Shown here: piece after piece, positions 1 through 5,926 of the stretch
How the letters are laid out: each line of letters starts with the position of its first letter
How positions within the stretch are numbered: the first letter of the stretch is position 1
From: Propionibacteriaceae bacterium
GTDB lineage: Bacteria > Actinomycetota > Actinomycetes > Propionibacteriales > Propionibacteriaceae
DNA length: 6,683 nt
Direction: 5' to 3'
NCBI GenBank assembly: GCA_030538175.1
Contig: JAUNUL010000165.1
Location: forward strand, 1-6,683
Notes under the pieces: model-generated
Database searches by the model: none
What the model saw: the letters and a program-made list of their open reading frames with translations, nothing else
What the model was told of the DNA's origin: nothing
Translations under genes and position numbers: made by a program

Positions 1-1518
1 GGCGCCAAGGTCCCCGTTGACGGTGTCGTGATCGGCGGTACCGGCGCGATCGACGAGGCGTCGATCACCGGTGAGTCCATCCCGGTCGAGAAGGTGACTG
101 GCGACAAGGTGTACGCCGGCACGATCGCCACCGGCGGCTTCCTGCAGGTGCAGGCTACCGGCGTCGGCGCCGACACCACGCTGGCCCGGATCATCCACCG
201 AGTCGAAGAGGCCCAGGACGCCAAGGCCAAGACCCAGAAGTTCATGGACCGGTTCTCGGCCTGGTACACCCCGGCCATCATCGTCCTAGCACTGGTGCTC
301 GGTCTGATCACCCGCGACGTCGTGCTGGCACTGACCCTGCTCGTCATCGCCTGCCCCGGCGCGCTCGTCATTTCGATCCCTGTCTCGATCGTCGCCGGCA
401 TCGGCCGCGGCGCCAAGGACGGCATCCTGATCAAGGGTGGAGAGTTCCTCGAGACGTCGGCGAAGATCAACGCTGTCGCCCTCGACAAGACCGGGACCCT
501 CACCGAGGGGCGCCCCGTTCTGACCGACGTGGTCGTGCTCGATGCCGGAGCCGACTATGGCCTGGATGCCGAAGACGTCCTGCGGCTGGCGGCCCGTGCC
601 GAGGCCGGCTCCGAGCACCCGCTGGCTCGCCCGATCCTCGAGGCTGCTGCGGAGAAGGGCCTGGGTGTCCAGGGCATTCCCGAGCACACCGAGCCGGTGC
701 CCGGCAAGGGCATCGTGGCCATCCTCGACGGTCATCGCATCGCGGTCGGCAACGTCGCACTCCTCGCACAGGAGCAGGCGGACAAGACCGACAACAACCG
801 GGTGGCCGAGGTCGTTGCCGAGCTCGCGGCCAAGGGGCGTACGCCCATGGTCGTCGCCCGCGACGGCAACGCGATCGGCGTGGTCGCGGTCGCTGACCGG
901 ATCCGCACCGACGCTGCCGAGATGGTCCGTCGCCTGCACGCCAGTGGCGTCAAGAAGGTCGTCATGCTGACCGGTGACATCGAACCGGTTGCCCTGGCGG
1001 TCGGCGCCCAGGTCGGCATCGACGAAGTCCGCGCCGGGCTGCTGCCTGAGCAGAAGCTCGAAGCGGTCGAGGACCTGAAGCGTCAGGGGTACACCGTCGC
1101 GATGGTCGGTGATGGCGTGAACGACGCTCCGGCCCTGGCCACGGCCGATATCGGGGTGGCGATGGGTGCAGCCGGCACTGGCGTGGCCATCGAGACTGCT
1201 GACATCGCCCTGATGAAGGACGACCTGCTCAAGCTGCCGCAGGCGGTCTCGCTCGCCAAGCGAACTGTCTCGAACATGCGCCAGAACATCGCGATCGCCC
1301 TGATCACCGTGGCCACGCTGATGATCGGTGTCATCTTCGGCGGCGTGACGATGGCGATCGGCATGCTGGTTCACGAGCTCTCGGTGCTGGTGGTCATCGT
1401 CAACGCGATGCGCCTCCTGCGACGGCGGCGGGATCGCTTCGAGCGGGCACCGCTCGCCGTCGATACAGCACCGGCCGGCGTCACCAAGGCCGAGGATCGC
1501 GTCAAGCAGACCGTCTGA
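1..1518 (+). CDS. Heavy-metal translocating P1B-type ATPase (5' truncated by window)
   Basis: This is an inner-membrane pump that uses ATP to move a metal ion, probably outward. The frame is open from base 1, so the 505 residues seen are a C-terminal part; the metal-binding N terminus and first helices lie upstream. In order: actuator loop TGES (residues 23-26); a membrane pair at about 92-135 with the metal-site motif C118-P119-G120; phosphorylation site DKTGT (D162); the P1B signature SEHPL (204-208, His206-Pro207); TGD (324-326); hinge GDGVNDAP (370-377); two final helices at about 430-470 containing HELSV (458-462) and N468; then a basic, polar tail. The P1B class is certain from the SEHPL motif plus eight-helix layout. 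The substrate is not: CPG replaces the usual CPC, and His-Glu in the last helix recalls zinc/cobalt-type pumps rather than copper pumps. No metal-responsive regulator is visible downstream. Confidence 0.95.
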   Translation, partial: GAKVPVDGVVIGGTGAIDEASITGESIPVEKVTGDKVYAGTIATGGFLQVQATGVGADTTLARIIHRVEEAQDAKAKTQKFMDRFSAWYTPAIIVLALVLGLITRDVVLALTLLVIACPGALVISIPVSIVAGIGRGAKDGILIKGGEFLETSAKINAVALDKTGTLTEGRPVLTDVVVLDAGADYGLDAEDVLRLAARAEAGSEHPLARPILEAAAEKGLGVQGIPEHTEPVPGKGIVAILDGHRIAVGNVALLAQEQADKTDNNRVAEVVAELAAKGRTPMVVARDGNAIGVVAVADRIRTDAAEMVRRLHASGVKKVVMLTGDIEPVALAVGAQVGIDEVRAGLLPEQKLEAVEDLKRQGYTVAMVGDGVNDAPALATADIGVAMGAAGTGVAIETADIALMKDDLLKLPQAVSLAKRTVSNMRQNIAIALITVATLMIGVIFGGVTMAIGMLVHELSVLVVIVNAMRLLRRRRDRFERAPLAVDTAPAGVTKAEDRVKQTV

Positions 1519-1525
1519 TCGAACA

Positions 1526-1563
1526 GGCCGGGTGGGCACCGGGGGATCCGGGCCCACGCGGCC
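1526..1563 (+). terminator. GC-rich hairpin after the metal ATPase gene
   Basis: Arms 1526-1537 and 1552-1563 pair over 12 positions with one G/G mismatch. A smaller CCGG/CCGG pairing is possible inside the loop. It begins 8 bases after the ATPase stop codon and is followed by only a short TTGT, so it lacks a real T-run. Position and strength suggest a terminator of the T-poor kind common in actinobacteria, separating the ATPase from the next gene. Confidence 0.5.
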
Positions 1564-1608
1564 TTGTCATGCTCACTGATGAGTCACCCACCACCCATGA
1601 ACAGTTCG

Positions 1609-1614
1609 AAGGAG
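1609..1614 (+). promoter_or_regulatory. Ribosome binding site AAGGAG that fixes the MDR oxidoreductase start
   Basis: AAGGAG lies 6 bases before the ATG at 1621. This decides the start over in-frame TTG (1564) and ATG codons upstream, whose 19 extra residues do not look like the family and would begin inside or next to the hairpin. Confidence 0.8.
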
Positions 1615-1620
1615 AATTCG

Positions 1621-2523
1621 ATGTCCAGGATCTTTGTCTTCAACGCCCACGGCGGCCCGGAAACCCAGGCCCTCATTGAGCGGCCCGTCCCCGAACCCGG
1701 CCCGGGAGAGCTGGTGATCGAGGTCCGCGCCGCGGGGGTCAACCCCGTGGACTGGAAGATCCGCGAAGGCCACCTCGGCGCTAAGACCGAGTTCCCGGTG
1801 GCCATGGGGCGTGAGGTCGCCGGTGTGGTCACGGCGGTCGGGTCCGATGTTGAGGAGTACGCCGCAGGTGACGCTGTGCTCGGCCTGGTTGCGCCAGGTC
1901 AGGGTGGGTTCGCCGATCACGCGGTGCTGCGGGCCAAGGATGCCGTCGTCAAGCCAGAGGATCTGTCGTATGCCGCTGCCGCGACGATCCCGGTGGCCGG
2001 CACGACGGCGTACGACCTGACCCACGCAATCGAGCTGGAAGCCGGCGACACCATGGTCGTGCTGGGTGCCGGCGGGGGAGTCGGGTATCTGGCAACCCAG
2101 ATCGGACGGGTCCACCAGTTCAATGTCATCGGCATCGCGTCCGAGGCCAAGCGCGAGCTGGTCGAGTCGACCGGGGCGACGTTTGTGGCGTCGGGGGCAG
2201 GGGCTGCCGAGGGCGTACGCGTGCTCGCCCCGGACGGTGTCGATCTGATCGTGGATCTGGTCGGCCGGCAGCCCTTGCGGGACATCGCGTCGCTGGCCAA
2301 GCCCGGTCGGATCCTCAGCGCTCCCGATCCCGAGACCGCGGCGGAGTTCGGTGGGTCTGGACGCCCGAATGATCCGGAGGCGCTGGCGAAGATCACCGAC
2401 GTCATGGGCTATGGCGTGGTCACACCGCTGATCAGTGCGGAGTTTGCGCTCGATCAGGCGGCAGAGGCGCTCGCCGCCGTCGAGAACGGTCACGCGATCG
2501 GCAAGGTCGTGATCATTCCCTGA
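1621..2523 (+). CDS. NADP-dependent MDR oxidoreductase, quinone-oxidoreductase-like (zinc-free)
   Basis: A soluble 300-residue member of the medium-chain dehydrogenase/reductase superfamily. The N-terminal GroES-like domain carries VNPVDWKIR and the usual GREVAGVV segment. A Rossmann domain follows, with the nucleotide loop GAGGGVG at residues 149-155 and the TTAY linker before it. The cysteines and histidines that hold catalytic and structural zinc in alcohol dehydrogenases are absent, which places it with quinone oxidoreductase / enoyl reductase-like proteins that reduce quinones or reactive enones using NADPH. The substrate cannot be read from sequence. A hairpin separates it from the metal ATPase, and it has its own strong ribosome binding site, so it is probably transcribed independently. 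A possible -35 box (TTGTCA, 1564-1569) has no convincing -10 partner. The downstream hairpin at 2626-2657 may end its transcript. Confidence 0.9.
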   Translation: MSRIFVFNAHGGPETQALIERPVPEPGPGELVIEVRAAGVNPVDWKIREGHLGAKTEFPVAMGREVAGVVTAVGSDVEEYAAGDAVLGLVAPGQGGFADHAVLRAKDAVVKPEDLSYAAAATIPVAGTTAYDLTHAIELEAGDTMVVLGAGGGVGYLATQIGRVHQFNVIGIASEAKRELVESTGATFVASGAGAAEGVRVLAPDGVDLIVDLVGRQPLRDIASLAKPGRILSAPDPETAAEFGGSGRPNDPEALAKITDVMGYGVVTPLISAEFALDQAAEALAAVENGHAIGKVVIIP

Positions 2524-2618
2524 GCCGATACGCGGCGCGGGGTGGGCTGAAGCCGGGGCACCGCGGTGCGTGTGCCAGGACGGTGTCAGATGTGTCCGGC
2601 AGAGCCCTTCCCGGGGAG

Positions 2619-2657
2619 AAAAAATCAGCGGCCCGATCCACAAGGATCGGGCCGCTG
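2619..2657 (-). terminator. Strong rho-independent terminator, minus-strand orientation (bidirectional possible)
   Basis: Arms 2626-2639 and 2644-2657 are a perfect 14-bp inverted repeat with a 4-base loop. Six A residues at 2619-2624 sit just to the left, so on the minus strand the stem is followed, one base later, by six T residues: a textbook terminator for the tRNA-Leu transcript coming from the right. On the plus strand the stem is followed only by a weak TTT, but it could also stop transcription from the MDR oxidoreductase gene. Confidence 0.9.
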
Positions 2658-2693
2658 TCAGTGTTTCCCGTTGCCACACACGGTTTCACTTTG

Positions 2694-2779
2694 TGTCCGA
2701 GAGAGGACTTGAACCTCCACGCCCCGCAGGGGGCACTAGCACCTCAAGCTAGCGCGTCTACCAATTCCGCCACCCGGAC
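2694..2779 (-). tRNA. tRNA-Leu, anticodon GAG
   Basis: The minus strand folds as a class II tRNA. The acceptor arm pairs GTCCGGG with CTCGGAC (one G-T pair), and the discriminator base is A at 2694. The D arm contains GGCGGAATTGGTAGACGC. The anticodon stem CTAGC/GCTAG holds the loop TTGAGGT, giving anticodon GAG (bases 2743-2745) for CUC/CUU leucine codons. A long variable arm has a GCCCC/GGGGC stem, typical of tRNA-Leu, and the T arm contains GGTTCAAGTCC. CCA is not encoded, so it must be added after transcription. Confidence 0.96.
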
Positions 2780-2811
2780 TCGGGTCTGCCGGTCACCCGG
2801 CACAGCGCTGA

Positions 2812-2841
2812 ACTATAGCAGGGCTTTGGCGTTGATGTGAA
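2812..2841 (-). promoter_or_regulatory. Promoter of tRNA-Leu
   Basis: On the minus strand TTCACA (2836-2841, 5 of 6 matches to the -35 consensus) and TATAGT (2812-2817, 5 of 6 matches to the -10 consensus) are 18 bases apart. Transcription would start near 2805, leaving a leader of about 25 bases before the mature tRNA. Confidence 0.65.
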
Positions 2842-2878
2842 ACCGAGCGAACTTGGTGAGTTTCGTGGGGTCTTTGCC

Positions 2879-2884
2879 TATGAT
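2879..2884 (+). promoter_or_regulatory. Possible -10 box for the DUF5703-like gene
   Basis: TATGAT matches 5 of 6 positions of the -10 consensus and would start a transcript near 2891, giving a leader of about 26 bases. The best -35 candidate, TTGGTG (2853-2858), is poor and 20 bases away. Confidence 0.35.
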
Positions 2885-2916
2885 CGGCCTCACGCTTCGC
2901 GCCTGTGAGGAGACCC

Positions 2917-3132
2917 GTGACGATTGTTCCCGACCCGAATCGACCGGGTGTCGAGTTCGAGGTGGAGAAGGTCCGGATCCCGCACACCTGGTCGCGCAAC
3001 GCCGTCCGGCGGTTGCTGACTGACCGAGCTGAATACGGCGGCTGGGAACTCATGCGACTGCGCCGTTATCGCGATGGGACCCGTGACGTCTGGGTGCGGC
3101 GCAAGATCATTCGCGTGCGGGCGACCCTTTGA
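2917..3132 (+). CDS. Small DUF5703-like protein
   Basis: A 71-residue basic protein with no signal peptide or membrane segment. The pattern of an RIP/PRG-like segment, an alanine- or arginine-rich helix ending in LLTDRAEYGGWEL, then LRRYRDGTRDVWVRRKIIR, is what I recall for the actinobacterial DUF5703 family, whose function is unknown. The GTG at 2917 is preferred because AGGAG (2908-2912) lies 4 bases upstream; an in-frame GTG at 2905 overlaps that site and would add only four residues. The gene stands alone and is divergent from tRNA-Leu, with no partner to suggest a role. A nucleic-acid-associated role would fit its many arginines but is only a guess. The family call rests on memory of the motif and was not searched. 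Confidence 0.7.
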   Translation: MTIVPDPNRPGVEFEVEKVRIPHTWSRNAVRRLLTDRAEYGGWELMRLRRYRDGTRDVWVRRKIIRVRATL

Positions 3133-3281
3133 CCCAACCGGGCCACACGAGACCGCATCACCCGAGGTCAGCATCGAGCCAGGCTGATTCTTGTCACCGG
3201 GGTTCGGGCGAGCGTGCAGCAGGCCTCGGCAATCGGCCGGCAAGACGCCCATCAGGGGCAGTTCAGTCGGCATCGTCGAGT
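3133..3281. other. Intergenic stretch with no recognised feature
   Basis: I see no convincing gene, promoter or strong hairpin between the DUF5703-like stop codon and the tRNA-like remnant. Frames here are open only because of high GC content. Confidence 0.5.
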
Positions 3282-3333
3282 TGGTGCGGCGTGCGGGCTC
3301 GAACCCGCGACCCAAGGATTTATGAATCCTCTG
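3282..3333 (-). pseudogene. tRNA 3'-half remnant (CAT anticodon, tRNA-Met-like)
   Basis: Read on the minus strand, this stretch carries the 3' part of a tRNA: an anticodon region with CAT (3322-3324) between GGATT and AATCC, a variable loop TTGGGTC, a T arm containing GGGTTCGAG (3293-3308), a 7-base 3' acceptor strand ACGCCGC (3286-3292), a discriminator A and an encoded CCA (3282-3284). It cannot be an intact tRNA. The T loop is one base short, the anticodon loop spacing is wrong by one, and no D arm or matching 5' acceptor strand lies upstream. The sequence there is instead coding sequence of the aldo/keto reductase. It may be a decayed attachment site or a gene remnant. The match to a tRNA 3' half is visible in the sequence; its origin is inference. 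Confidence 0.55.
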
Positions 3334-4297
3334 GTTCCGGCGTACGTCCCGCAGCCGGGCCGCCGGACACATCATCGAGTGCGGACACGATCGCGTCCGG
3401 CAACGTCACACCGACCGTCTTGAGGCACTGTTCGAGCTGCTGTTGATTCCTCGCCCCCAAGAGGGGAGCGGTCACACCGGGGGCGTCGCGTACCCACGCC
3501 AGGGCCACCTGCAAGGGCGACATATCGAGCCCGTCGGCGGCCTTGGCCACGGCCTCGACGATCCCGCGGGAACGCGCCTCGAGATAGGCCTCGACGAACC
3601 AGGCGAAGTGGCCCGCGGCGCGAGAGTCGCGGGGGACACCGTGGCGGTACTTCCCCGTCAGCACACCACGGCCCAACGGCGACCAGGGGAAGAAGCCCAT
3701 GCCCAGCTCGCGAGCGGCCGGCAGCACCTCGACCTCGGCCCGGCGGGCGAGCAGCGAATATTCGACCTGGTTGGACGCGATCGGCGTACGCCCCGGGAAA
3801 GCCTGCTGCCACGTCGCTGCCCGCGCGCTCTGCCAGCCGATGAAGTTGGACAACCCGACATACCGCACCCGGCCCGAGCTGACCGCCTGATCCATCGCCG
3901 CGAGCGACTCCTCGAGCGGGGCCGCACCCCAGGCATGGATCTGCCAGAGATCGATCCAATCCGTGCCGAGTCGGCGCAGCGAATCATCAAGATCCTGCAG
4001 CAGCGCGCGCGCCGAGGTGTCGATCACCCGGTGCCGATCGCGCAGGACGAACCCGGCTTTGGTGGCCAGGACGACGTCCTCCCGCAGCACATCGGCGCGC
4101 AGGAGAGCTCCGATGGTGCGTTCGGCATCCCCATTTCCGTACGCCGCAGCGGTGTCGATGAGCGTGCCGCCGGCCTCGTGGAACTCGCGCAGGAGATGTC
4201 GGGCCTGCTCCGGTGGGGTATCCCGACCCCACGTCATGGTGCCGAGACCGAACTCGGACACCTCCAGGCCGCTGACCCCGACCACCCGCCTCTGCAT
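3320..4297 (-). CDS. Aldo/keto reductase
   Basis: A soluble NADPH-dependent carbonyl reductase of 325 residues, normal length for the family. The TIM-barrel catalytic tetrad is complete: D48 and Y53 (in TLIDTAAAYG), K80 (LATKAGF) and H121 (WQIHAW). Other family marks are VRYVGLSNF, the FFPWSPLGRGVLTGKY strand and helix that contact the cofactor, and the C-terminal LGARNQQQLEQ nucleotide-binding segment. The ATG at 4297 has AGGG (4306-4309) 8 bases upstream, a modest ribosome site. The substrate is unknown; relatives reduce aldehydes, sugars and potassium-channel-like ligands. The gene follows the lipoprotein gene on the same strand but a hairpin lies between them. Oddly, its last codons and TAA stop fall inside a tRNA-like 3' half, so the extreme C terminus (after about residue 315) may be of recent origin. 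Confidence 0.94.
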   Translation of the reverse strand: MQRRVVGVSGLEVSEFGLGTMTWGRDTPPEQARHLLREFHEAGGTLIDTAAAYGNGDAERTIGALLRADVLREDVVLATKAGFVLRDRHRVIDTSARALLQDLDDSLRRLGTDWIDLWQIHAWGAAPLEESLAAMDQAVSSGRVRYVGLSNFIGWQSARAATWQQAFPGRTPIASNQVEYSLLARRAEVEVLPAARELGMGFFPWSPLGRGVLTGKYRHGVPRDSRAAGHFAWFVEAYLEARSRGIVEAVAKAADGLDMSPLQVALAWVRDAPGVTAPLLGARNQQQLEQCLKTVGVTLPDAIVSALDDVSGGPAAGRTPEPEDS

Positions 4298-4316
4298 GGC
4301 GGAAACCCTAACGGAT

Positions 4317-4369
4317 CCAGCGAGGGTCCTGTCTTGCCTGGTTGGTTGGTCGCGGCCAACCCTCGCTGG
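4317..4369 (-). terminator. Nested inverted repeat between the lipoprotein and reductase genes
   Basis: Arms 4317-4326 and 4360-4369 match perfectly over 10 bp. Inside, GTTGG (4345-4349) can pair with CCAAC (4356-4360), an alternative fold that shares one base with the outer stem. It begins 8 bases beyond the lipoprotein stop codon and ends 19 bases before the reductase start. No T-run follows, so it could be a terminator, an attenuator-like structure or a protein-binding site. Confidence 0.4.
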
Positions 4370-4377
4370 GGCGGGGA

Positions 4378-4821
4378 TCAGACCGACAACCGACGATCGG
4401 AGATCACGTGTTCCGCCCCGAGCTGGTCCACCACGACGATCTCAGTGGGCAGTTCAGACCAAGGGATGGCAAACCAGGCTGTCATCGGGACCGGGCGCAG
4501 GCATTGGCGATGCAGGTCGGTGAACCGGATCTCGAGTCGGGCCCTGTCGATGCCGACGAACCGCGGTTCGGTGAGGGAACATCCGTCGTAATGCACCGCG
4601 ACGATCAGATAGTGCTCCGGGTCGACCCGCTCATCGAGGCCACCGGATCGGCTGTTGGGGAGATAGAACACGACGCCGATGTCCTGCGGCTCCCCATCAC
4701 TGATCTGGTTCACCGGCTGCCACTCGCGGCCCTCGATCCCGGGTGAGCGGACGCACCCTGGCATCAGCACAATCACCAACACCAGGAGCGCCACCATCAA
4801 GATCCGATACATACCCGCCAT
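4378..4821 (-). CDS. Small lipoprotein of unknown function
   Basis: I do not recognise the family. From the ATG at 4821 the protein is 147 residues. A hydrophobic signal stretch (residues 5-20) ends in the lipobox LMPGC, making C23 the lipidated residue after signal peptidase II cleavage, so the mature protein of about 125 residues should sit on the outer face of the membrane. The mature part is mixed alpha/beta in appearance, with two further cysteines (C81 and C107) that could form a disulfide outside the cell. An ATG at 4812 (MYRIL) would give an equally good signal peptide. Longer starts up to 4896 would put about 25 polar residues before the signal and overlap the divergent gene, so I reject them. 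It is divergent from the LLM oxidoreductase across a gap of 58 bases. No clear ribosome site is seen. Confidence 0.78.
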   Translation of the reverse strand: MAGMYRILMVALLVLVIVLMPGCVRSPGIEGREWQPVNQISDGEPQDIGVVFYLPNSRSGGLDERVDPEHYLIVAVHYDGCSLTEPRFVGIDRARLEIRFTDLHRQCLRPVPMTAWFAIPWSELPTEIVVVDQLGAEHVISDRRLSV

Positions 4822-4867
4822 GACGGTTCGATGGTGCGGTCCGGTTCCGTGTGTGAGGGCCTCCTGC

Positions 4868-4873
4868 CAGAAT
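4868..4873 (+). promoter_or_regulatory. Possible -10 box for a leaderless LLM oxidoreductase mRNA
   Basis: CAGAAT (4 of 6 consensus matches) ends 6 bases before the ATG at 4880, where transcription start and translation start would coincide. There is no Shine-Dalgarno sequence ahead of this ATG, which agrees with a leaderless transcript. The -35 region (around 4844-4849, TTCCGT) is weak. Confidence 0.3.
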
Positions 4874-4879
4874 CTCGGC

Positions 4880-5917
4880 ATGCGTCTTGCTCTCAATCTC
4901 GGCTACATGGTCGGCGGCGAAACCCCGGCAGATCAGCTCGCGCTCACCCAGCGCGCGGAGGCGCTGGGGTTCGACTCGGTGTGGGCGGCGGAGGCGTACG
5001 GTGCGGACGTCGTCACTCTCCTCAGCTGGTTGGCCGCGCAGACCACGACGATCCATGTCGGGTCCGCTGTCATGCAGATCCCCGGGCGTACGCCGGCCAA
5101 CACGGCGATGACCGCCGTCGGCCTGCAGAACCTGAGCGGCGGGCGCTTCCGCCTCGGGCTCGGCGTCTCCGGGCCGCAGGTGTCGGAGGGCTGGCACGGC
5201 GTACCGTTCGCGAAACCGCTCGGCCGCACCCGGGACTATGTCGCCATCGTGCGGAAGGCGCTGGCCAGGGAGACCGTCGAGCACAACGGCGAGCACTTCC
5301 AACTGCCGCTGCCGGGCACCGAGGGCAAGGGCCTCAAGCTGATGGTGCGCCCCGTTGCGCCGGTCCCGATCTATCTGGCGGGGACGGGCCCGAAGAATCT
5401 CGAGCTCACCGGCGAGATCGCCGACGGCTGGCTGGGCCTGTTCTATGCGGCCGACTTCGCCCACGAGCAGCTCGACGCACTGGCCGCGGGCCGAGCGAAG
5501 GTCGACAAGGACCTGGGCGGCTTCGACGTGCAGGCGTCGTTCCCGCTCGTCGTCGGGTCGGACGTCGCCGCGTGTGCTGATCCCGTCCGGCCCTATGCCG
5601 CGCTGTATGTCGGCGGGATGGGCAGTCGGAAGAACAACTTCTATAACAACTTGGCGGTCCGGATGGGGTACGCCGAGCAGGCCGCCGAAATCCAGGACCT
5701 CTATCTCACCGGCCAGCCCAGAGAGGCCATGGCGAAGGTGCCGCAGGAGTTCATCGATTCGACGTCCCTGCTGGGCGATCAGTCCCGACTCAGCGACCGC
5801 TTGGCCGCGCTTGCTGAATCAGGCCTGACCACGTGCGCCGTCACGCCGGTGGGGCGGGACATGGCCGACAAGCTGGCCGCATTGGAGACCGTGGCTGAGG
5901 CTCATCGGGCTATCTGA
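4880..5917 (+). CDS. LLM-class flavin/F420-dependent oxidoreductase (Rv3520c-like)
   Basis: A 345-residue bacterial-luciferase-like TIM barrel, full length for the family. It opens with the first barrel strand MRLALNLGY, followed by AEALGFDSVWAAEAYG, the HVGSAVMQIPGRTP segment, LSGGRFRLGLGVSGPQVSEGWHG and PIYLAGTGPKNLELTGEIADGW, all typical of the LLM clade that uses coenzyme F420 in actinobacteria. The pattern GVSGPQVxEGW with ALYVGGMG further on recalls the Rv3520c-type subgroup (from memory). Such enzymes transfer hydride between F420 and an unknown substrate; FMN use cannot be excluded. The start at 4880 is chosen because family homology begins there; the frame stays open further upstream to 4679 but that part overlaps the lipoprotein gene. 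It converges on uppP with 9 bases between stop codons. Confidence 0.92.
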   Translation: MRLALNLGYMVGGETPADQLALTQRAEALGFDSVWAAEAYGADVVTLLSWLAAQTTTIHVGSAVMQIPGRTPANTAMTAVGLQNLSGGRFRLGLGVSGPQVSEGWHGVPFAKPLGRTRDYVAIVRKALARETVEHNGEHFQLPLPGTEGKGLKLMVRPVAPVPIYLAGTGPKNLELTGEIADGWLGLFYAADFAHEQLDALAAGRAKVDKDLGGFDVQASFPLVVGSDVAACADPVRPYAALYVGGMGSRKNNFYNNLAVRMGYAEQAAEIQDLYLTGQPREAMAKVPQEFIDSTSLLGDQSRLSDRLAALAESGLTTCAVTPVGRDMADKLAALETVAEAHRAI

Positions 5918-5924
5918 GCCTCGG
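5895..5924. terminator. Convergent hairpin across the LLM stop codon
   Basis: GAGGCTCA (5897-5904) and TGAGCCTC (5915-5922) form an 8-bp perfect stem, extended by a G-T and a C-G pair, with a 10-base loop. It overlaps the LLM TGA and ends just before the uppP stop codon (5927-5929). No T-run is present on either strand. It may serve both converging genes. Confidence 0.4.
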
Positions 5925-5926
5925 GA

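Noticed and set aside
286..1557. 423-codon open frame antisense to the metal ATPase
   Set aside because: Its product is low-complexity Asp/Arg/Gly/His-rich with no motif, as expected from the antisense of a GC-rich gene whose sense frame has every P-type ATPase motif.
2558..2569. 12-bp perfect palindrome GCACCGCGGTGC downstream of the MDR gene
   Set aside because: With no loop it is a poor RNA hairpin, and such palindromes are expected by chance in GC-rich DNA; no second copy is seen.
1573..2679. 368-codon open frame antisense to the MDR oxidoreductase
   Set aside because: No recognisable domain, runs through the terminator hairpin, and mirrors a well-supported sense gene.
2890..3375. 161-codon minus-strand frame across the DUF5703-like gene and the empty stretch
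   Set aside because: No motif, crosses the tRNA-like remnant, and conflicts with a better supported plus-strand gene with a ribosome site.
3282..3375. Intact tRNA gene at the reductase 3' end
   Set aside because: The upstream part has GCGGC that could pair with 5 of 7 acceptor bases, but the distance to the anticodon is too long, there is no D arm, and the T loop is one base short.
3443..4591. 382-codon plus-strand open frame over the aldo/keto reductase and part of the lipoprotein gene
   Set aside because: Antisense of a gene with a complete catalytic tetrad; composition is typical of GC-driven false frames.
4679..4879. 67-codon upstream extension of the LLM oxidoreductase
   Set aside because: It overlaps the divergent lipoprotein gene and has no family similarity; the barrel begins exactly at the 4880 ATG.
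4697..5464. 255-codon minus-strand frame over the LLM oxidoreductase
   Set aside because: Antisense shadow; the plus strand has clear LLM family motifs throughout.
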